A stretch of 64,000 bases of DNA from Pseudomonas putida (GCF_001976065.1 NZ_MNAH01000003.1:654589-718588); one strand, 5' to 3'. Numbered from the stretch's first letter, positions 51,942 to 61,500 are shown. The notes: generated by a model not told the origin, from the sequence alone. Numbers and translations are program-made.

Positions 51942-52580
51942 ATGGAACACACACTGAAGATTCTGGGAAAAGCCTCGTCGATCAACGTCAGGAAGGTCCT
52001 GTGGACCTGTGAGGAACTGGGCCTTTCCTATGAACGCGAGGATTGGGGCAGCGGTTTTGCCTCGACCCACAGCCCCGAGTTCCTGCGGTACAACCCCAAC
52101 GCACAGGTACCGGTGATCATCGATGATGCCGGTGTGCTGTGGGAGTCAAACACCATTTGCCGCTACCTGAGCGCCAGGCACCAGCACCACCATACGGAGC
52201 TGCTGCCCAGCGATCCGGCCGCGCGCGCCCGGGTGGAGCAGTGGATGGACTGGCAGGCCACCGATCTCAATTCGTCCTGGAGCTACGCGTTCATGGCGCT
52301 GGTGCGCAAGGATCCGGAATTCCAGGAAGCCCATCGCATCGAAGTCGGCGTACGCGGCTGGAACCAGAAGATGGCCATTCTCGAACATCAGCTCGCGACC
52401 ACCCAGGCCTATGTCGCCGGGGCAAAATTCAGCGTGGCCGACATTGTCATTGGGCTCTCGGTCAACCGCTGGCTGATGACGCCCATGGAGCGGCCCGACT
52501 ATTCGGCCGTCGACGAGTATTTCAAGCGCCTGGCGCAACACCCGGGCTTCCTCAAACACTGCTGTAATGGCCTGCCTTGA
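51942..52580 (+). CDS. Glutathione S-transferase
   Basis: 212 residues from the ATG at 51942 (GGAG before it). The thioredoxin-like N-terminal domain has G-K-A-S-S-I-N-V-R-K-V-L-W-T-C-E-E-L-G-L (9-28), where Ser/Asn near 13-15 would activate glutathione. N-P-N-A-Q-V-P-V-I near 53-61 contains the cis-proline and W-E-S-N-T-I-C-R-Y-L near 70-79 binds glutathione. The helical C-terminal domain has F-S-V-A-D-I-V-I-G. The substrate is unknown. Confidence 0.9.
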   Translation: MEHTLKILGKASSINVRKVLWTCEELGLSYEREDWGSGFASTHSPEFLRYNPNAQVPVIIDDAGVLWESNTICRYLSARHQHHHTELLPSDPAARARVEQWMDWQATDLNSSWSYAFMALVRKDPEFQEAHRIEVGVRGWNQKMAILEHQLATTQAYVAGAKFSVADIVIGLSVNRWLMTPMERPDYSAVDEYFKRLAQHPGFLKHCCNGLP

Positions 52581-52596
52581 TTAGTCATGCCTTGCA

Positions 52597-52623
52597 AACC
52601 CTTGCCGCCCGACGGCAAGGGTT
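52597..52623. terminator. Strong hairpin after the glutathione transferase gene
   Basis: AACCCTTGCCG (52597-52607) and CGGCAAGGGTT (52613-52623) form a perfect 11-bp stem with a 5-nt loop. There is no T-run on either side, so it may protect the mRNA end or pause polymerase rather than act as a classic terminator. Confidence 0.5.
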
Positions 52624-52749
52624 GACCGCAGCCTGTGGGTCAGCTGTCGGTTGTAAAGTCTCAACTTATTGATATTGAGGGAATTTATTGTATAGGCATA
52701 CTCTTTGCTCAATGCACTGCACCGCCAATACCTACAAGGTCTGCCTATC

Positions 52750-53286
52750 ATGTTGGTCAGTGCAAAATTGAACCTGGTAACGCCCCTCCCCAAACGCCCC
52801 GGTGAAGACTCGGTCGCCGAAGCCGCCGCCGGCCTGCAAAGCGTCATGACCCAGGCCCTGCAAAACAACGTGCAGGCGCAGACCACGCAAGCCAGCACGC
52901 AGGTCGAGGAATCCGCCACGCAACTGGCGACGCAACAAGTGAGCGAAGCCAGCCGGATCAGCGACAACGTCGATGAAGCGTTCGCCAAGACCCGCGTGGG
53001 CCTGCAAGCGACCTCTGCGCCACTGCCTGACGAGGTCAAGGACAGGATTGGCGATGGCTCGGCGACGTCCGCATTCAAGGACTACATGAGCAAGACCCCG
53101 GAACAGCGCATGCGCGATGCGATCCTGGAGGAGATGGGGTTGACCCAGGAGCAGATCGATCAGATGCCGCCGGAGAAACAACAAGCCATCGGCGAGGAAA
53201 TAGCCGAGCGCCTGCTGGACAAGGCGAAGCTGGCTCAAACCGAGAAAGCCCAATACAGCGGTGAAATCACCCAGCAACAAATGTAG
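52750..53286 (+). CDS. Gln/Ala-rich protein of unknown function
   Basis: 178 residues, not recognised. It has no signal peptide or membrane helix. Residues 25-75 are rich in Gln, Ala, Thr and Val with heptad-like spacing (L-Q-N-N-V-Q-A-Q-T-T-Q-A-S-T-Q-V), suggesting a helical bundle or coiled coil. The C-terminal part has T-P-E-Q-R-M-R-D-A-I-L-E-E-M-G-L-T-Q-E-Q-I-D-Q-M-P-P-E, an acidic helical segment. The first gene unit begins at the ATG at 52750 with AAGG before it. Its TAG stop is supplied by the REP sequence that follows. Confidence 0.7.
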   Translation: MLVSAKLNLVTPLPKRPGEDSVAEAAAGLQSVMTQALQNNVQAQTTQASTQVEESATQLATQQVSEASRISDNVDEAFAKTRVGLQATSAPLPDEVKDRIGDGSATSAFKDYMSKTPEQRMRDAILEEMGLTQEQIDQMPPEKQQAIGEEIAERLLDKAKLAQTEKAQYSGEITQQQM

Positions 53287-53367
53287 GAGCCGGCTTGCCG
53301 GCGAAGGCGGCCTTGAACCTTTGATCGATCTTCTGGACGCCTTCGCTGGCAAGCCAGCTCCTACAGG
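53282..53367. repeat. REP pair between the Gln-rich gene and the PAS chemoreceptor
   Basis: TGTAGGAGCCGGCTTGCCGG and inverted CTGGCAAGCCAGCTCCTACA. The first bases form the stop codon of the upstream gene. Confidence 0.88.
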
Positions 53368-53378
53368 TGAGGTGCCGG

Positions 53379-54698
53379 TCAGTTCAACTGCAAGGTCGAG
53401 TTGAACTGGCTGATCGCGTCTACCACATGCCGCGAGCCCTGCTGGATCTCGAGGATCACCTCCCCCGCCTCGTTCGCCAGTTCCACGCCCAGTCCGGTTC
53501 GACTCAGGCTCGACTGCATGCTCGACACCGCACTCAATGACAGGTCGTGGTTCTTGCGCACCACATCGACGATTTCCAGGGTGGCCTGGCTGGTGCGTGC
53601 GGCCAGGCTGCGCACTTCATCGGCCACCACGGCAAACCCTCGCCCATGTTCGCCGGCGCGGGCCGCTTCGATGGCGGCGTTGAGCGCCAGCAAGTTGGTC
53701 TGGTCGGCAATGCCGCGGATGGTCTGGACGATCGAGCCGATGATCTCCGACTGCTTGTTCACCGCGTCGATGCTCAGCGCCGCCTGGTTCAGGTCCTTGG
53801 AAATGTCCTGGATGATCTGCACCGTCTGCTGCACCACCTCGGAGCCCTTGCGCGCGCAGGCGTCGTTTTGCACCGAGGTGCTGTGGGCCGAGTCCGCGGC
53901 GGTTTGCAGGGTGGTCATTTGTTGGGTGATGTCGCTGGCGAACTTGACCACCTTGTACAGGCGACCCTTGGCGTCGAACAACGGGTTGTAGGAGGCCTCT
54001 AGGAATATCGTCTGGCCCTGCTTGTTCTTGCGCTCGAAACGATGGGAATGATATTCGCCTCGGTTGAGTGAGGCCCAGAAGTTCTTGTAGCCCTGGGACT
54101 CTGCTTCGGCGCGATGGCAGAACATGCTGTGATGCTGCCCGACGATTTCATTGAGCGAGTACTGCGTGGTTTTCAGGAAGTTGTCGTTTGCCGTGATCAC
54201 TCGGCCTTCGGGGGTGAACTCGATTACGGCCATGGAGCGGCCAAGGGCGGCGAGCCTGCTTTGGTTTTCGTGGTCCTGGTTGACTCGGGCGGTAATGTCG
54301 GTGGCCACCTTGATCACGCTGCGCACCTGGCGGTCGGGACCCAACACCGGCATGTAGCTGGCTTCGAGCCAGATCTCCTTGCCGCTCTTGTTCAAGCGCT
54401 GGAAGGTGCCGCTGATCGGCTCGCCCCGTGCGAGATCGTGCCACAATTTGGCGTACTCCTCACTGCGGTAGAACGCCTCCTCGCAGAATATCCGGTGATG
54501 TTTGCCGCGCACTTCTTCGCCGCTGTAACCCATGGCTTTGCAAAAATTCTCATTGGCCTCGATCACGATGCCATCGGGGGTGAATTCAATCATAGCCATG
54601 GACCGACTGACAGCCGCCAGCTTGGCGTTGGCTTCGGTCAGCGCGCAGCTGAAACGTTCGATTTCCAGCAGGTCAGCCTTGTGATGCAGGTTAAACAT
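53379..54698 (-). CDS. Soluble PAS-PAS methyl-accepting chemotaxis protein (BdlA/Aer-2-like)
   Basis: 439 residues from the ATG at 54698. No membrane helix is seen. Two PAS domains in tandem (about 30-145 and 155-270), each beginning M-A/S-x-I-E-F-T-P-D/E-G and containing G-x-H-H-R/S-I/M-F-C with E-A-S-Y at the end. A shortened MCP signalling domain follows with the tip [20 protein letters not shown]. The layout matches BdlA, the P. aeruginosa biofilm-dispersion receptor. The PAS ligand (haem or flavin) is not readable. Confidence 0.9.
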   Translation of the reverse strand: MFNLHHKADLLEIERFSCALTEANAKLAAVSRSMAMIEFTPDGIVIEANENFCKAMGYSGEEVRGKHHRIFCEEAFYRSEEYAKLWHDLARGEPISGTFQRLNKSGKEIWLEASYMPVLGPDRQVRSVIKVATDITARVNQDHENQSRLAALGRSMAVIEFTPEGRVITANDNFLKTTQYSLNEIVGQHHSMFCHRAEAESQGYKNFWASLNRGEYHSHRFERKNKQGQTIFLEASYNPLFDAKGRLYKVVKFASDITQQMTTLQTAADSAHSTSVQNDACARKGSEVVQQTVQIIQDISKDLNQAALSIDAVNKQSEIIGSIVQTIRGIADQTNLLALNAAIEAARAGEHGRGFAVVADEVRSLAARTSQATLEIVDVVRKNHDLSLSAVSSMQSSLSRTGLGVELANEAGEVILEIQQGSRHVVDAISQFNSTLQLN

Positions 54699-55128
54699 GG
54701 TCGTATCACCTATGCGCATTCATGAAAGTTGCCGGTCTTTCAAAATCCACCACTACGTTCAATAGAACAGGTACACGCGTTCCTCCAACGAGGAGGAATC
54801 AATCAGGTGATAGGTGATGTTCGATCGGAGAGGTCCTTAACACGCCACTCTCATCAAGACATCCTTCTCTTGATAGCCCGGGGTCGGGCCAGCCCTAACG
54901 TGCTCATAAGCGAACTCCATTTCCGGATAACGTCCTGCAAGTGTGTCGGTGCCTTGGGTTGCGCACTCTGGCAGCTTGGCTCGATTGACCACATACGCCG
55001 ATAACGATCGATATGGTTAATTAGGGCTCAGCATAGACACCGGCTTTGGGCTTGCAAGGCCACTAGTCGGCCAGCATTGAGGACAAAAACGGTTCAGCAG
55101 CTGCAGGTCTGGGTGCCAGCTGATGCAT
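54699..55128. other. 430-bp stretch without a convincing gene
   Basis: No open frame here has a good start, ribosome-binding site and codon use together. Two inverted repeats are visible: TTCCTCC-AACGA-GGAGGAA (54780-54798) and TCAAGA-N8-TCTTGA (around 54855-54874), the latter with GGATG in the loop on the minus strand. It may hold promoters for the chemoreceptor gene and possibly a small RNA. Confidence 0.5.
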
Positions 55129-55788
55129 TCACTGGGCAAACAACATGAACATGGGGGCAAACGCGATGCTCACGACCCGGGCGTTATGCTCGGTCAATCG
55201 GTTCTGGGCCTTGATCTCCGTCCAGGAGTCAATGATGCGCACATCGTCGGGAAGACTGAACGGACAACAGCCCCTGCCCAGGATCACCTCCCTGATATTG
55301 CTCATCACCATGTTGCCCCTGGCGCCAGGTCCATCGACACCGAAAATCTTCACTGAGTGGGCCTTATTGTTGTGCTGCCAGGAGACGACCTGGGCGTTCA
55401 TACCGTAGTCGGACAGATTGACCGGGCGGCTTCTCGCGGTGCTGAGCAAGGACAATTTCCTGCCAGCGAAATCCGCAGCGGTCCAGAGACACACGTAACC
55501 GTAATCGCAGGCGCTATCCGACTGACCTGCGTCGCCGGGTACCGGGAAGGTCAGCACGGCGGCACCGTTGTCGTAAGTCACTTGAGTCGCACTGACTTGA
55601 TGCCCGCCAGACTTATGAATGAGTTGTCGGTCAATTTGCTGCTGCACCTCGGCTTTTTGTTCAACCGTCATGGGCGGTTCAAACAACGTATAGGGGCTGC
55701 GCTTGACCGTCGCCTGCTTCGCCGAAAAGAGCAGTGCGCCGACACCGAGACAGATTGCCACGAAGCTAACCAGCCATTTGCTGTTCAT
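55129..55788 (-). CDS. Exported protein with peptidase-inhibitor I36/crystallin-like domain
   Basis: 219 residues from the ATG at 55788 (GGAG before it). The N terminus has a signal or membrane anchor (M-N-S-K-W-L-V-S-F-V-A-I-C-L-G-V-G-A-L-L). The middle part C-D-Y-G-Y-V-C-L-W-T-A-A-D-F-A-G-R-K-L-S-L resembles the beta-gamma-crystallin-like I36 inhibitor domain (C-x5-C-L-W-...-F-x-G-x). A C-terminal unmatched stretch contains R-G-C-C-P-F-S-L-P-D-D-V. It is probably periplasmic or surface-located. Function unknown; no operon partners. Confidence 0.7.
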   Translation of the reverse strand: MNSKWLVSFVAICLGVGALLFSAKQATVKRSPYTLFEPPMTVEQKAEVQQQIDRQLIHKSGGHQVSATQVTYDNGAAVLTFPVPGDAGQSDSACDYGYVCLWTAADFAGRKLSLLSTARSRPVNLSDYGMNAQVVSWQHNNKAHSVKIFGVDGPGARGNMVMSNIREVILGRGCCPFSLPDDVRIIDSWTEIKAQNRLTEHNARVVSIAFAPMFMLFAQ

Positions 55789-56011
55789 GTAGAGACTCCG
55801 TGCGCCTGGAACGCTGAAGACAGCGTGAGCAGGAAACCAGAGTCCGTTCGGCACAATTGATTGTCTACTGTCAGAACTAACAGGGTCGACGGATGGCGCC
55901 ATCGGGCCGATTATTGAAATAACCCCGCCTCCCGCTTGCGCGGCCCCCTCCTGCTCACTAACGTAGCGCCTTTATTGCGCGCCGCCGCCTCTACCCCGCA
56001 GGAGCTTTGCC

Positions 56012-58462
56012 ATGGCCTCGCCAGCCCTTTCACATTTTCTACCCCGGTTCGGCGTTGCCGCAGCAGTGGCGGGTGTTTTAAGCCTGACCGGTTGTCAGAG
56101 CTTCAACGCCCAGGACACCCTCCCGCCCACCTCCGGTGTTCAGCCGCTCAAAGGGCTGGCGCAGAACGTTTCGGTGCGGCGCAATGCCATGGGCATGCCG
56201 TTGATCGAAAGCAACAGTTTCCACGATGCACTGTTTGCCCTCGGCTATGTGCACGCCAGTGACCGCATCACTCAGATGGTCACTCTGCGACTGCTTGCCC
56301 AAGGTCGATTGGCCGAGATGCAGGGGTCGGACGTGCTGGACGCTGACCGCTATATGCGCGCGGTCAACCTGAAGAAAAACGCCGGCGAGTTGTACAAGGC
56401 CTCTTCACCGCGGCTCAAGCGCTTCTTCGAAGTCTATGCCCGCGGCGTCAACGCCTATCTGTTCCGCTACCGCGACAAGCTGCCTGCCGACCTCGTTGCC
56501 ACCGGGTACAAGCCCGAGTATTGGAAGCCGGAAGATTCGGCGCTGATCTTCTGCCTGTTCAACTTCAGCCAATCCGCCAACCTGCCCGAGGAAATTGCCT
56601 CGCTGGTGCTGGCCCAGACCGTCACCACCGACAAACTGCCGTGGCTGACCCCTTCGGCTCCGGATGAAAAACTGCCGCTGGGCGAAAGTGAGAAGCTGCA
56701 AGGCATCAAGCTCAACGGCCAAGTACCGGGGCTGGCTGACATCAGCAAGGCCACCGGCCAGTTGTCCGGACTCAACCTGCTGGGCGCCACTTCATCGAAC
56801 AACTGGGCCATTGCGCCGCAACGCAGCCGCAGCGGTAAAAGCCTGCTGGCCAGCGACAGCCATGGCCCGATGGGGGTGCCGTCGCTGTTCAGCTACGTGC
56901 AGATCCGCGCACCGAAGTATCAGGCCTCCGGTGCGACCATCGCCGGCTTGCCGATGGTACTGGACGGGTTCAACGGCAAAGTGGCCTGGAGCATGACAAC
57001 CGTCATGGGCGATAACCAGGACCTGTTCCTGGAAAAAATCAAACGCCAGGGCAATGGCCTGTCCTACGAGACCGCTGGCAAGTGGCAGCCGGCGATCGTG
57101 CGTAACGAAACCTACTTCGTCAAAGGCCAGCGGCCGATTCGCGAAGCGGTGTTCGAAACCCGCCACGGCCCCCTGCTCAACAGTGCCCAAGGCCTGGCCC
57201 AGGGCAGCGGATTCGGCCTGGCCCTGCAAACGCCGAGCTTCACCGATGACAAGAGCCTGGACGCCTTCTTCGACCTGTCCCGTGCGCAGAACGTCGAGAA
57301 AGCGTCGGACGCCAGCCGCGAGATTCGGGCCATTGCCCTGAACCTGGTGTTCGCCGATGCGAGCAATATTGGCTGGCAGGTCACCGGTCGCTATCCGAAC
57401 CGCCGCGAAGGCGAAGGCCTGCTGCCCTCGCCCGGCTGGGAGGGGCGTTACGATTGGGACGGTTACGCCGACCCGATGCTGCACCCCTACGATCAGGACC
57501 CGGCCCAGGGCTGGCTCGGCACCGCCAACCAGCGGGTCATTCCCCATGGCTATGGCATGCAGCTGTCCAACTCCTGGTCGGCACCGGAACGCGGCGAGCG
57601 CTTGGCCGAGCTGGCTGGGGTGGGCAAACATGACACCCGTAGCCTGATCGCCATGCAATACGACCAGACCACCACGTTCGCCGCGAAACTGAAGAAGATG
57701 TTCGAGGCACCGGGGATGTCCCAACCGCTGAAGCAGGCCATCGAAGCCTTGCCAGTGGCGGATCGCGGCAAGGCACGCGAGGCCTTGACCCGCTTGATGG
57801 CGTTTGACGGCAAACTCGGCGCGACCTCCGCCGACGCGGCGATCTATGAGCTGTTCCTGCAGGAAAGCACCCGGCAGATTTTCCTCGATGAATTGGGACC
57901 GCAAGGCAGCCCGGCGTGGCAAGCCTTCATCGCCAACGGCTCATTGTCTTACGCGGCCCAGGCCGACCATTTGCTGGGGCGCGAAGACAGTCCGTTCTGG
58001 GATGACGTGCGCACCGCGCAGAAAGAAGACAAACCGGCAATCCTCGCCCGCAGCCTGGCCGCAGCGATCACTGCCGGCGACAGTCAGTTGGGCGGCGATC
58101 ACAAAGCCTGGCAGTGGGGTAAATTGCACCGCTATGAGTGGAAGAACGCCAGTGGCCAGACCGTGCGCGGTCCACAGCCGGCCGGTGGCGACCAGACGAC
58201 CCTCAACACGGCCGCCTATGCCGTGGGCCAGGACTTCAACACGACCCGGGTACCGGCCATGCGATTGATCGTCGACTTCGGCCAGCCCGAACCGTTGATG
58301 GGCCAGATCGCCACCGGCCAGTCCGGCAACCCGGCCAGCCCAAACTACCTCAACGGCATCGAGCCGTGGCTGAAGGGGCAGTACCAGAGCTTGCCGATGC
58401 AGCCGGCGAATTTTGACCGGGTGTATGGAACCAAGCGCCTGACCCTGACACCTGGCAAATAA
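56012..58462 (+). CDS. quiP: Acyl-homoserine-lactone acylase, QuiP-like penicillin-acylase family
   Basis: 816 residues. Ntn-hydrolase precursor expected to self-cleave before Ser262 in [11 protein letters not shown], giving alpha and beta chains. The N terminus carries a lipobox L-T-G-C (Cys28), so the protein should be a lipoprotein facing the periplasm or outer membrane. Motifs G-Y-V-H-A-S-D-R near 78-85, S-D-S-H-G-P near 281-286, and late D-F-G-Q-P-E support the family. Such acylases cleave long-chain acyl-homoserine lactones. No luxI/luxR genes adjoin. Substrate range is inferred. Confidence 0.82.
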   Translation: MASPALSHFLPRFGVAAAVAGVLSLTGCQSFNAQDTLPPTSGVQPLKGLAQNVSVRRNAMGMPLIESNSFHDALFALGYVHASDRITQMVTLRLLAQGRLAEMQGSDVLDADRYMRAVNLKKNAGELYKASSPRLKRFFEVYARGVNAYLFRYRDKLPADLVATGYKPEYWKPEDSALIFCLFNFSQSANLPEEIASLVLAQTVTTDKLPWLTPSAPDEKLPLGESEKLQGIKLNGQVPGLADISKATGQLSGLNLLGATSSNNWAIAPQRSRSGKSLLASDSHGPMGVPSLFSYVQIRAPKYQASGATIAGLPMVLDGFNGKVAWSMTTVMGDNQDLFLEKIKRQGNGLSYETAGKWQPAIVRNETYFVKGQRPIREAVFETRHGPLLNSAQGLAQGSGFGLALQTPSFTDDKSLDAFFDLSRAQNVEKASDASREIRAIALNLVFADASNIGWQVTGRYPNRREGEGLLPSPGWEGRYDWDGYADPMLHPYDQDPAQGWLGTANQRVIPHGYGMQLSNSWSAPERGERLAELAGVGKHDTRSLIAMQYDQTTTFAAKLKKMFEAPGMSQPLKQAIEALPVADRGKAREALTRLMAFDGKLGATSADAAIYELFLQESTRQIFLDELGPQGSPAWQAFIANGSLSYAAQADHLLGREDSPFWDDVRTAQKEDKPAILARSLAAAITAGDSQLGGDHKAWQWGKLHRYEWKNASGQTVRGPQPAGGDQTTLNTAAYAVGQDFNTTRVPAMRLIVDFGQPEPLMGQIATGQSGNPASPNYLNGIEPWLKGQYQSLPMQPANFDRVYGTKRLTLTPGK

Positions 58463-58474
58463 CGCGGGACCAAA

Positions 58475-58568
58475 ATGTGGGAGCGGGCTTGCTCGCGAAG
58501 GCGGTGTACCAGTCAACATACAGGTTGAATGTGAAGCCGCTTTCGCGAGCAAGCTCGCTCCTACAGGG
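58475..58568. repeat. REP pair after quiP
   Basis: TGTGGGAGCGGGCTTGCTCG and inverted CGAGCAAGCTCGCTCCTACA separate quiP from the DNA-repair pair. Confidence 0.88.
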
Positions 58569-58654
58569 GTAGGTTGTTTGCCTGGACATCCCGATAGAAC
58601 TTCTTCCACCGCGCCAGTCTCCTAGCTAACAAGACCCTCCACCTGGATAGCAAC

Positions 58655-59680
58655 GTGGACCTTGTCATCGCGCGTCCCGAAGGCTTGTACTGCCCTGCCG
58701 GCGATTTCTACATCGACCCGTGGCGGCCGGTTGAGCGTTGCGTCATCACTCACGCCCATGGCGACCATGCCCGAACCGGTAACCAGCATTACCTGGCGGC
58801 AGCATCCGGTGAAGGAATTCTGCGTGCGCGATTGGGCCAGGACATCAACCTGCAAACTTTGGCGTATGGCGAGCGACTGCTGCATCACGGTGTCACCCTG
58901 AGTTTCCACCCCGCCGGCCACGTACTCGGCTCGGCCCAGGTGCGCCTGGAATATGGCGGGGAGGTCTGGGTCGCGTCAGGGGACTACAAGATCGAACCCG
59001 ATGGCACCTGCGCCGCATTCGAGCCGGTGCGTTGCCACACCTTCATCACCGAGTCGACATTCGGCCTGCCAATCTATCGCTGGCAGCCGCAGGCGCAGGT
59101 CTTCGCCGAGATCAACCAGTGGTGGCAAGCTAACGTCGAGCAAGACAAAGCCAGCGTGCTGTTCTGTTATTCCTTCGGCAAGGCCCAGCGCATCCTCCAC
59201 GGCATCGATGCCAGCCTTGGCCCCATCCTGGCGCATGGCGCGGTCGAGCCGTTGAACCGTGTCTATCGTGAGGCCGGCATTGATCTGCCGCCAACGCTCT
59301 ACGCCGGTGACTTCAACAAGAATGATCCGATCCTGCGCCAAGCGCTGGTCATCGCGCCACCTTCCGCCGGTGGCAGCACCTGGATGCGCCGCTTCGGCGA
59401 CTACAGCGACGGCTTCGCCAGCGGCTGGATGCGATTGCGCGGAGCCCGTCGGCGACGCGGAGTGGATCGCGGTTTCGTGTTGTCCGATCACGCTGACTGG
59501 CCCGGTTTGCTCTGGGCCATCGAACAGACGGGGGCTGAGCGGGTGATGGTCACCCACGGTTCTGTCGCGGTACTGGTGCGCCACCTGCGCGAACAAGGCC
59601 TCGATGCCCAAGGTTTCAGTACCGAGTACGGCGACGATGAGGAAGCATCGACAGTCGAAGCCATCGAGGCCGCACCATGA
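58655..59680 (+). CDS. Ligase-associated DNA exonuclease (MBL/beta-CASP fold)
   Basis: 341 residues from a GTG start at 58655. Metal-binding motif T-H-A-H-G-D-H (32-38; His33, His35, Asp37, His38), then H-P-A-G-H-V-L-G-S near 85-93, S-G-D-Y near 108, and late motif S-D-H-A-D-W near 273-278 match the Artemis/CPSF-like exonuclease encoded beside bacterial ATP-dependent ligases. Acts on DNA ends in repair. It overlaps the ligase gene by 4 nt (ATGA), so the two are translationally coupled. Confidence 0.9.
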   Translation: MDLVIARPEGLYCPAGDFYIDPWRPVERCVITHAHGDHARTGNQHYLAAASGEGILRARLGQDINLQTLAYGERLLHHGVTLSFHPAGHVLGSAQVRLEYGGEVWVASGDYKIEPDGTCAAFEPVRCHTFITESTFGLPIYRWQPQAQVFAEINQWWQANVEQDKASVLFCYSFGKAQRILHGIDASLGPILAHGAVEPLNRVYREAGIDLPPTLYAGDFNKNDPILRQALVIAPPSAGGSTWMRRFGDYSDGFASGWMRLRGARRRRGVDRGFVLSDHADWPGLLWAIEQTGAERVMVTHGSVAVLVRHLREQGLDAQGFSTEYGDDEEASTVEAIEAAP

Positions 59681-61362
59681 AGGCGTTCGCCCAACTGTAC
59701 GCCGAACTCGATGCCACGACGTCGAGCAACGCAAAGCTCGCGGCCATGCAGGATTACTTTGCCCGAGCCACACCGGAAGATGCCGCGTGGGCCGTGTACT
59801 TTCTGTCCGGTGGACGCCCAAGGCAACTGGTGCCGGTTCGCATCCTGCGGGAGTTGGCAGTGGCCTATTCCGGGCTTTCATCCTGGCTGTTCGAAGAGAG
59901 CTACCAGGCGGTGGGCGATTTGGCGGAAACCATTTCCCTGGTGCTGCCCGAAATGCCCTACCGTTCCGGCGAAGGCCTGGCGGTGTGGATCGAAGAAAAA
60001 CTGCTGCCATTGCGCGGCGAATCCCCGCATGTGCTTGCCGAACGCCTGCCCGTTCTCTGGTCGCAACTGGACCGTCCCAGCCTGATGCTGTGCATCAAAT
60101 TGATCACCGGCAGCTTTCGCGTCGGGGTTTCCAAGTTGCTGGTGACCCGCGCCCTGGCGTCCATGGCCCAACTGGACAGCAAACGCGTGGCCCAGCGAAT
60201 GGTGGGCTATACCGACCTGTCCAACCGGCCCAGTGCCGCCAGCTACCTGAAGTTGATCGCCGCACAATCGCCCGACGAGCATGCGCAACGGGGCGGTCAG
60301 CCGTATCCGTTTTTTCTCGCCCATGCCCTGGCGCAACCGGTCGAGCAGTTCGAGGCGCAGCTCGGTGCCGCCAGCCGGTGGCAGGTGGAATGGAAGTGGG
60401 ACGGCATCCGGGCCCAGATCGTCAAGCGCGAGGGGCGCCTGTGGATCTGGTCGCGGGGTGAAGAACTGGTCACCGATCGCTTTCCGGAATTCGACAGCCT
60501 GATCCACTGCCTGCCCGACGGTACCGTGATCGATGGCGAGATCGTCGCCTGGAAAGCCGCTCGATCGGACACGGAAGATGCCTTCGACCCCGCCCCGGAG
60601 GCCCCTGCCGTGCAACCTTTTGCCCTGTTGCAACAGCGGATTGGCCGTAAAAACCTGACCCGCAAGATTCTCAATGAGGTGCCTGTGGCCATCCTCGCCT
60701 ACGACTTGCTGGAATGGCAGGGGGCGGACTGGCGCAACCAGCCGCAAAGCCTTCGGCGCAGTCAGCTGGAGCGGGTGATCGCCCAGGCTAACAATCCGCT
60801 GCTGCTCGCCTCGCCCCTGTTGACCGGGGAAGACTGGTTCGACCTCGCCCGGCAGCGGGAAGAATCACGCAGGCTCGGCGTCGAAGGCATGATGCTCAAG
60901 GCGCGGGACGCGCTCTACGGCGTCGGGCGCACCAAGGACATGGGGGTCTGGTGGAAATGGAAGGTCGACCCGTTCAGTGTCGACGCGGTGCTGATCTATG
61001 CGCAGCGCGGTCATGGCCGTCGGGCCAGCCTCTACAGCGATTACACCTTCGCTGTCTGGGACGCACCACCCGACGCCAGTGAGCGCGCCCTGGTGCCGTT
61101 CGCCAAGGCCTATTCGGGTTTGACCGATGAGCAAATGCGCCAGGTCGACAACATCGTACGCAGGACCACGGTGGAAAAATTCGGCCCGGTGATCAGCGTC
61201 AAGCCGAGCCTGGTGTTTGAACTGGGTTTCGAGGGCATTGCCCTGTCCAAACGCCACAAAAGCGGGATTGCGGTGAGGTTTCCGCGGATGCTGCGCTGGC
61301 GCCAGGACAAGTCGGTCGAAGAGGCTGATCACCTGGGGACACTGCAGGATTTGCTTGGCTGA
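59677..61362 (+). CDS. ATP-dependent DNA ligase
   Basis: 561 residues. An N-terminal helical DNA-binding domain (to about 200) precedes the adenylation domain with the catalytic lysine K240 in E-W-K-W-D-G-I-R (motif I), S-R-G-E-E near 258-262, D-G-E-I-V near 286-290, E-G-M-M-L-K near 404-409 and W-K-W-K near 426-429, and then an OB domain. This is the LigB/C-like form of the Lhr-ligase-exonuclease-phosphoesterase clusters. Here only exonuclease and ligase are present; the helicase and phosphoesterase genes are not adjacent. Confidence 0.92.
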   Translation: MKAFAQLYAELDATTSSNAKLAAMQDYFARATPEDAAWAVYFLSGGRPRQLVPVRILRELAVAYSGLSSWLFEESYQAVGDLAETISLVLPEMPYRSGEGLAVWIEEKLLPLRGESPHVLAERLPVLWSQLDRPSLMLCIKLITGSFRVGVSKLLVTRALASMAQLDSKRVAQRMVGYTDLSNRPSAASYLKLIAAQSPDEHAQRGGQPYPFFLAHALAQPVEQFEAQLGAASRWQVEWKWDGIRAQIVKREGRLWIWSRGEELVTDRFPEFDSLIHCLPDGTVIDGEIVAWKAARSDTEDAFDPAPEAPAVQPFALLQQRIGRKNLTRKILNEVPVAILAYDLLEWQGADWRNQPQSLRRSQLERVIAQANNPLLLASPLLTGEDWFDLARQREESRRLGVEGMMLKARDALYGVGRTKDMGVWWKWKVDPFSVDAVLIYAQRGHGRRASLYSDYTFAVWDAPPDASERALVPFAKAYSGLTDEQMRQVDNIVRRTTVEKFGPVISVKPSLVFELGFEGIALSKRHKSGIAVRFPRMLRWRQDKSVEEADHLGTLQDLLG

Positions 61363-61452
61363 TCTTCATCCTTGCCAGCTTCACGCAGAACCAAAAAAGT
61401 GCGGGCTTTTCATGACGCCCATTTTCGTGCACTAATCCCCTCCTGCAATTTC

Positions 61453-61479
61453 CCGAACACCTTTTAAACGCTTGTTCGG
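61453..61479. promoter_or_regulatory. Inverted repeat upstream of the aot promoter
   Basis: CCGAACA (61453-61459) and TGTTCGG (61473-61479), 13 nt apart, just upstream of the predicted sigma-54 promoter. It may bind an activator such as NtrC or ArgR; the identity is unknown. Confidence 0.35.
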
Positions 61480-61483
61480 CACT

Positions 61484-61500
61484 CTGGTTCGGAAATTGCT
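61484..61500 (+). promoter_or_regulatory. Predicted sigma-54 promoter of the aot operon
   Basis: CTGGTTCGGAAATTGCT matches YTGGCACGRNNNTTGCW at all but two positions, with GG (61486-61487) and GC (61498-61499) exactly 10 nt apart. It lies 79 nt before aotJ. Nitrogen-controlled amino-acid uptake would fit. Confidence 0.6.

Noticed and set aside
54729..55004. 91-codon plus-strand open frame in the long intergenic stretch
   Set aside because: No ribosome-binding site at its start, atypical codon use, and no recognisable domain.
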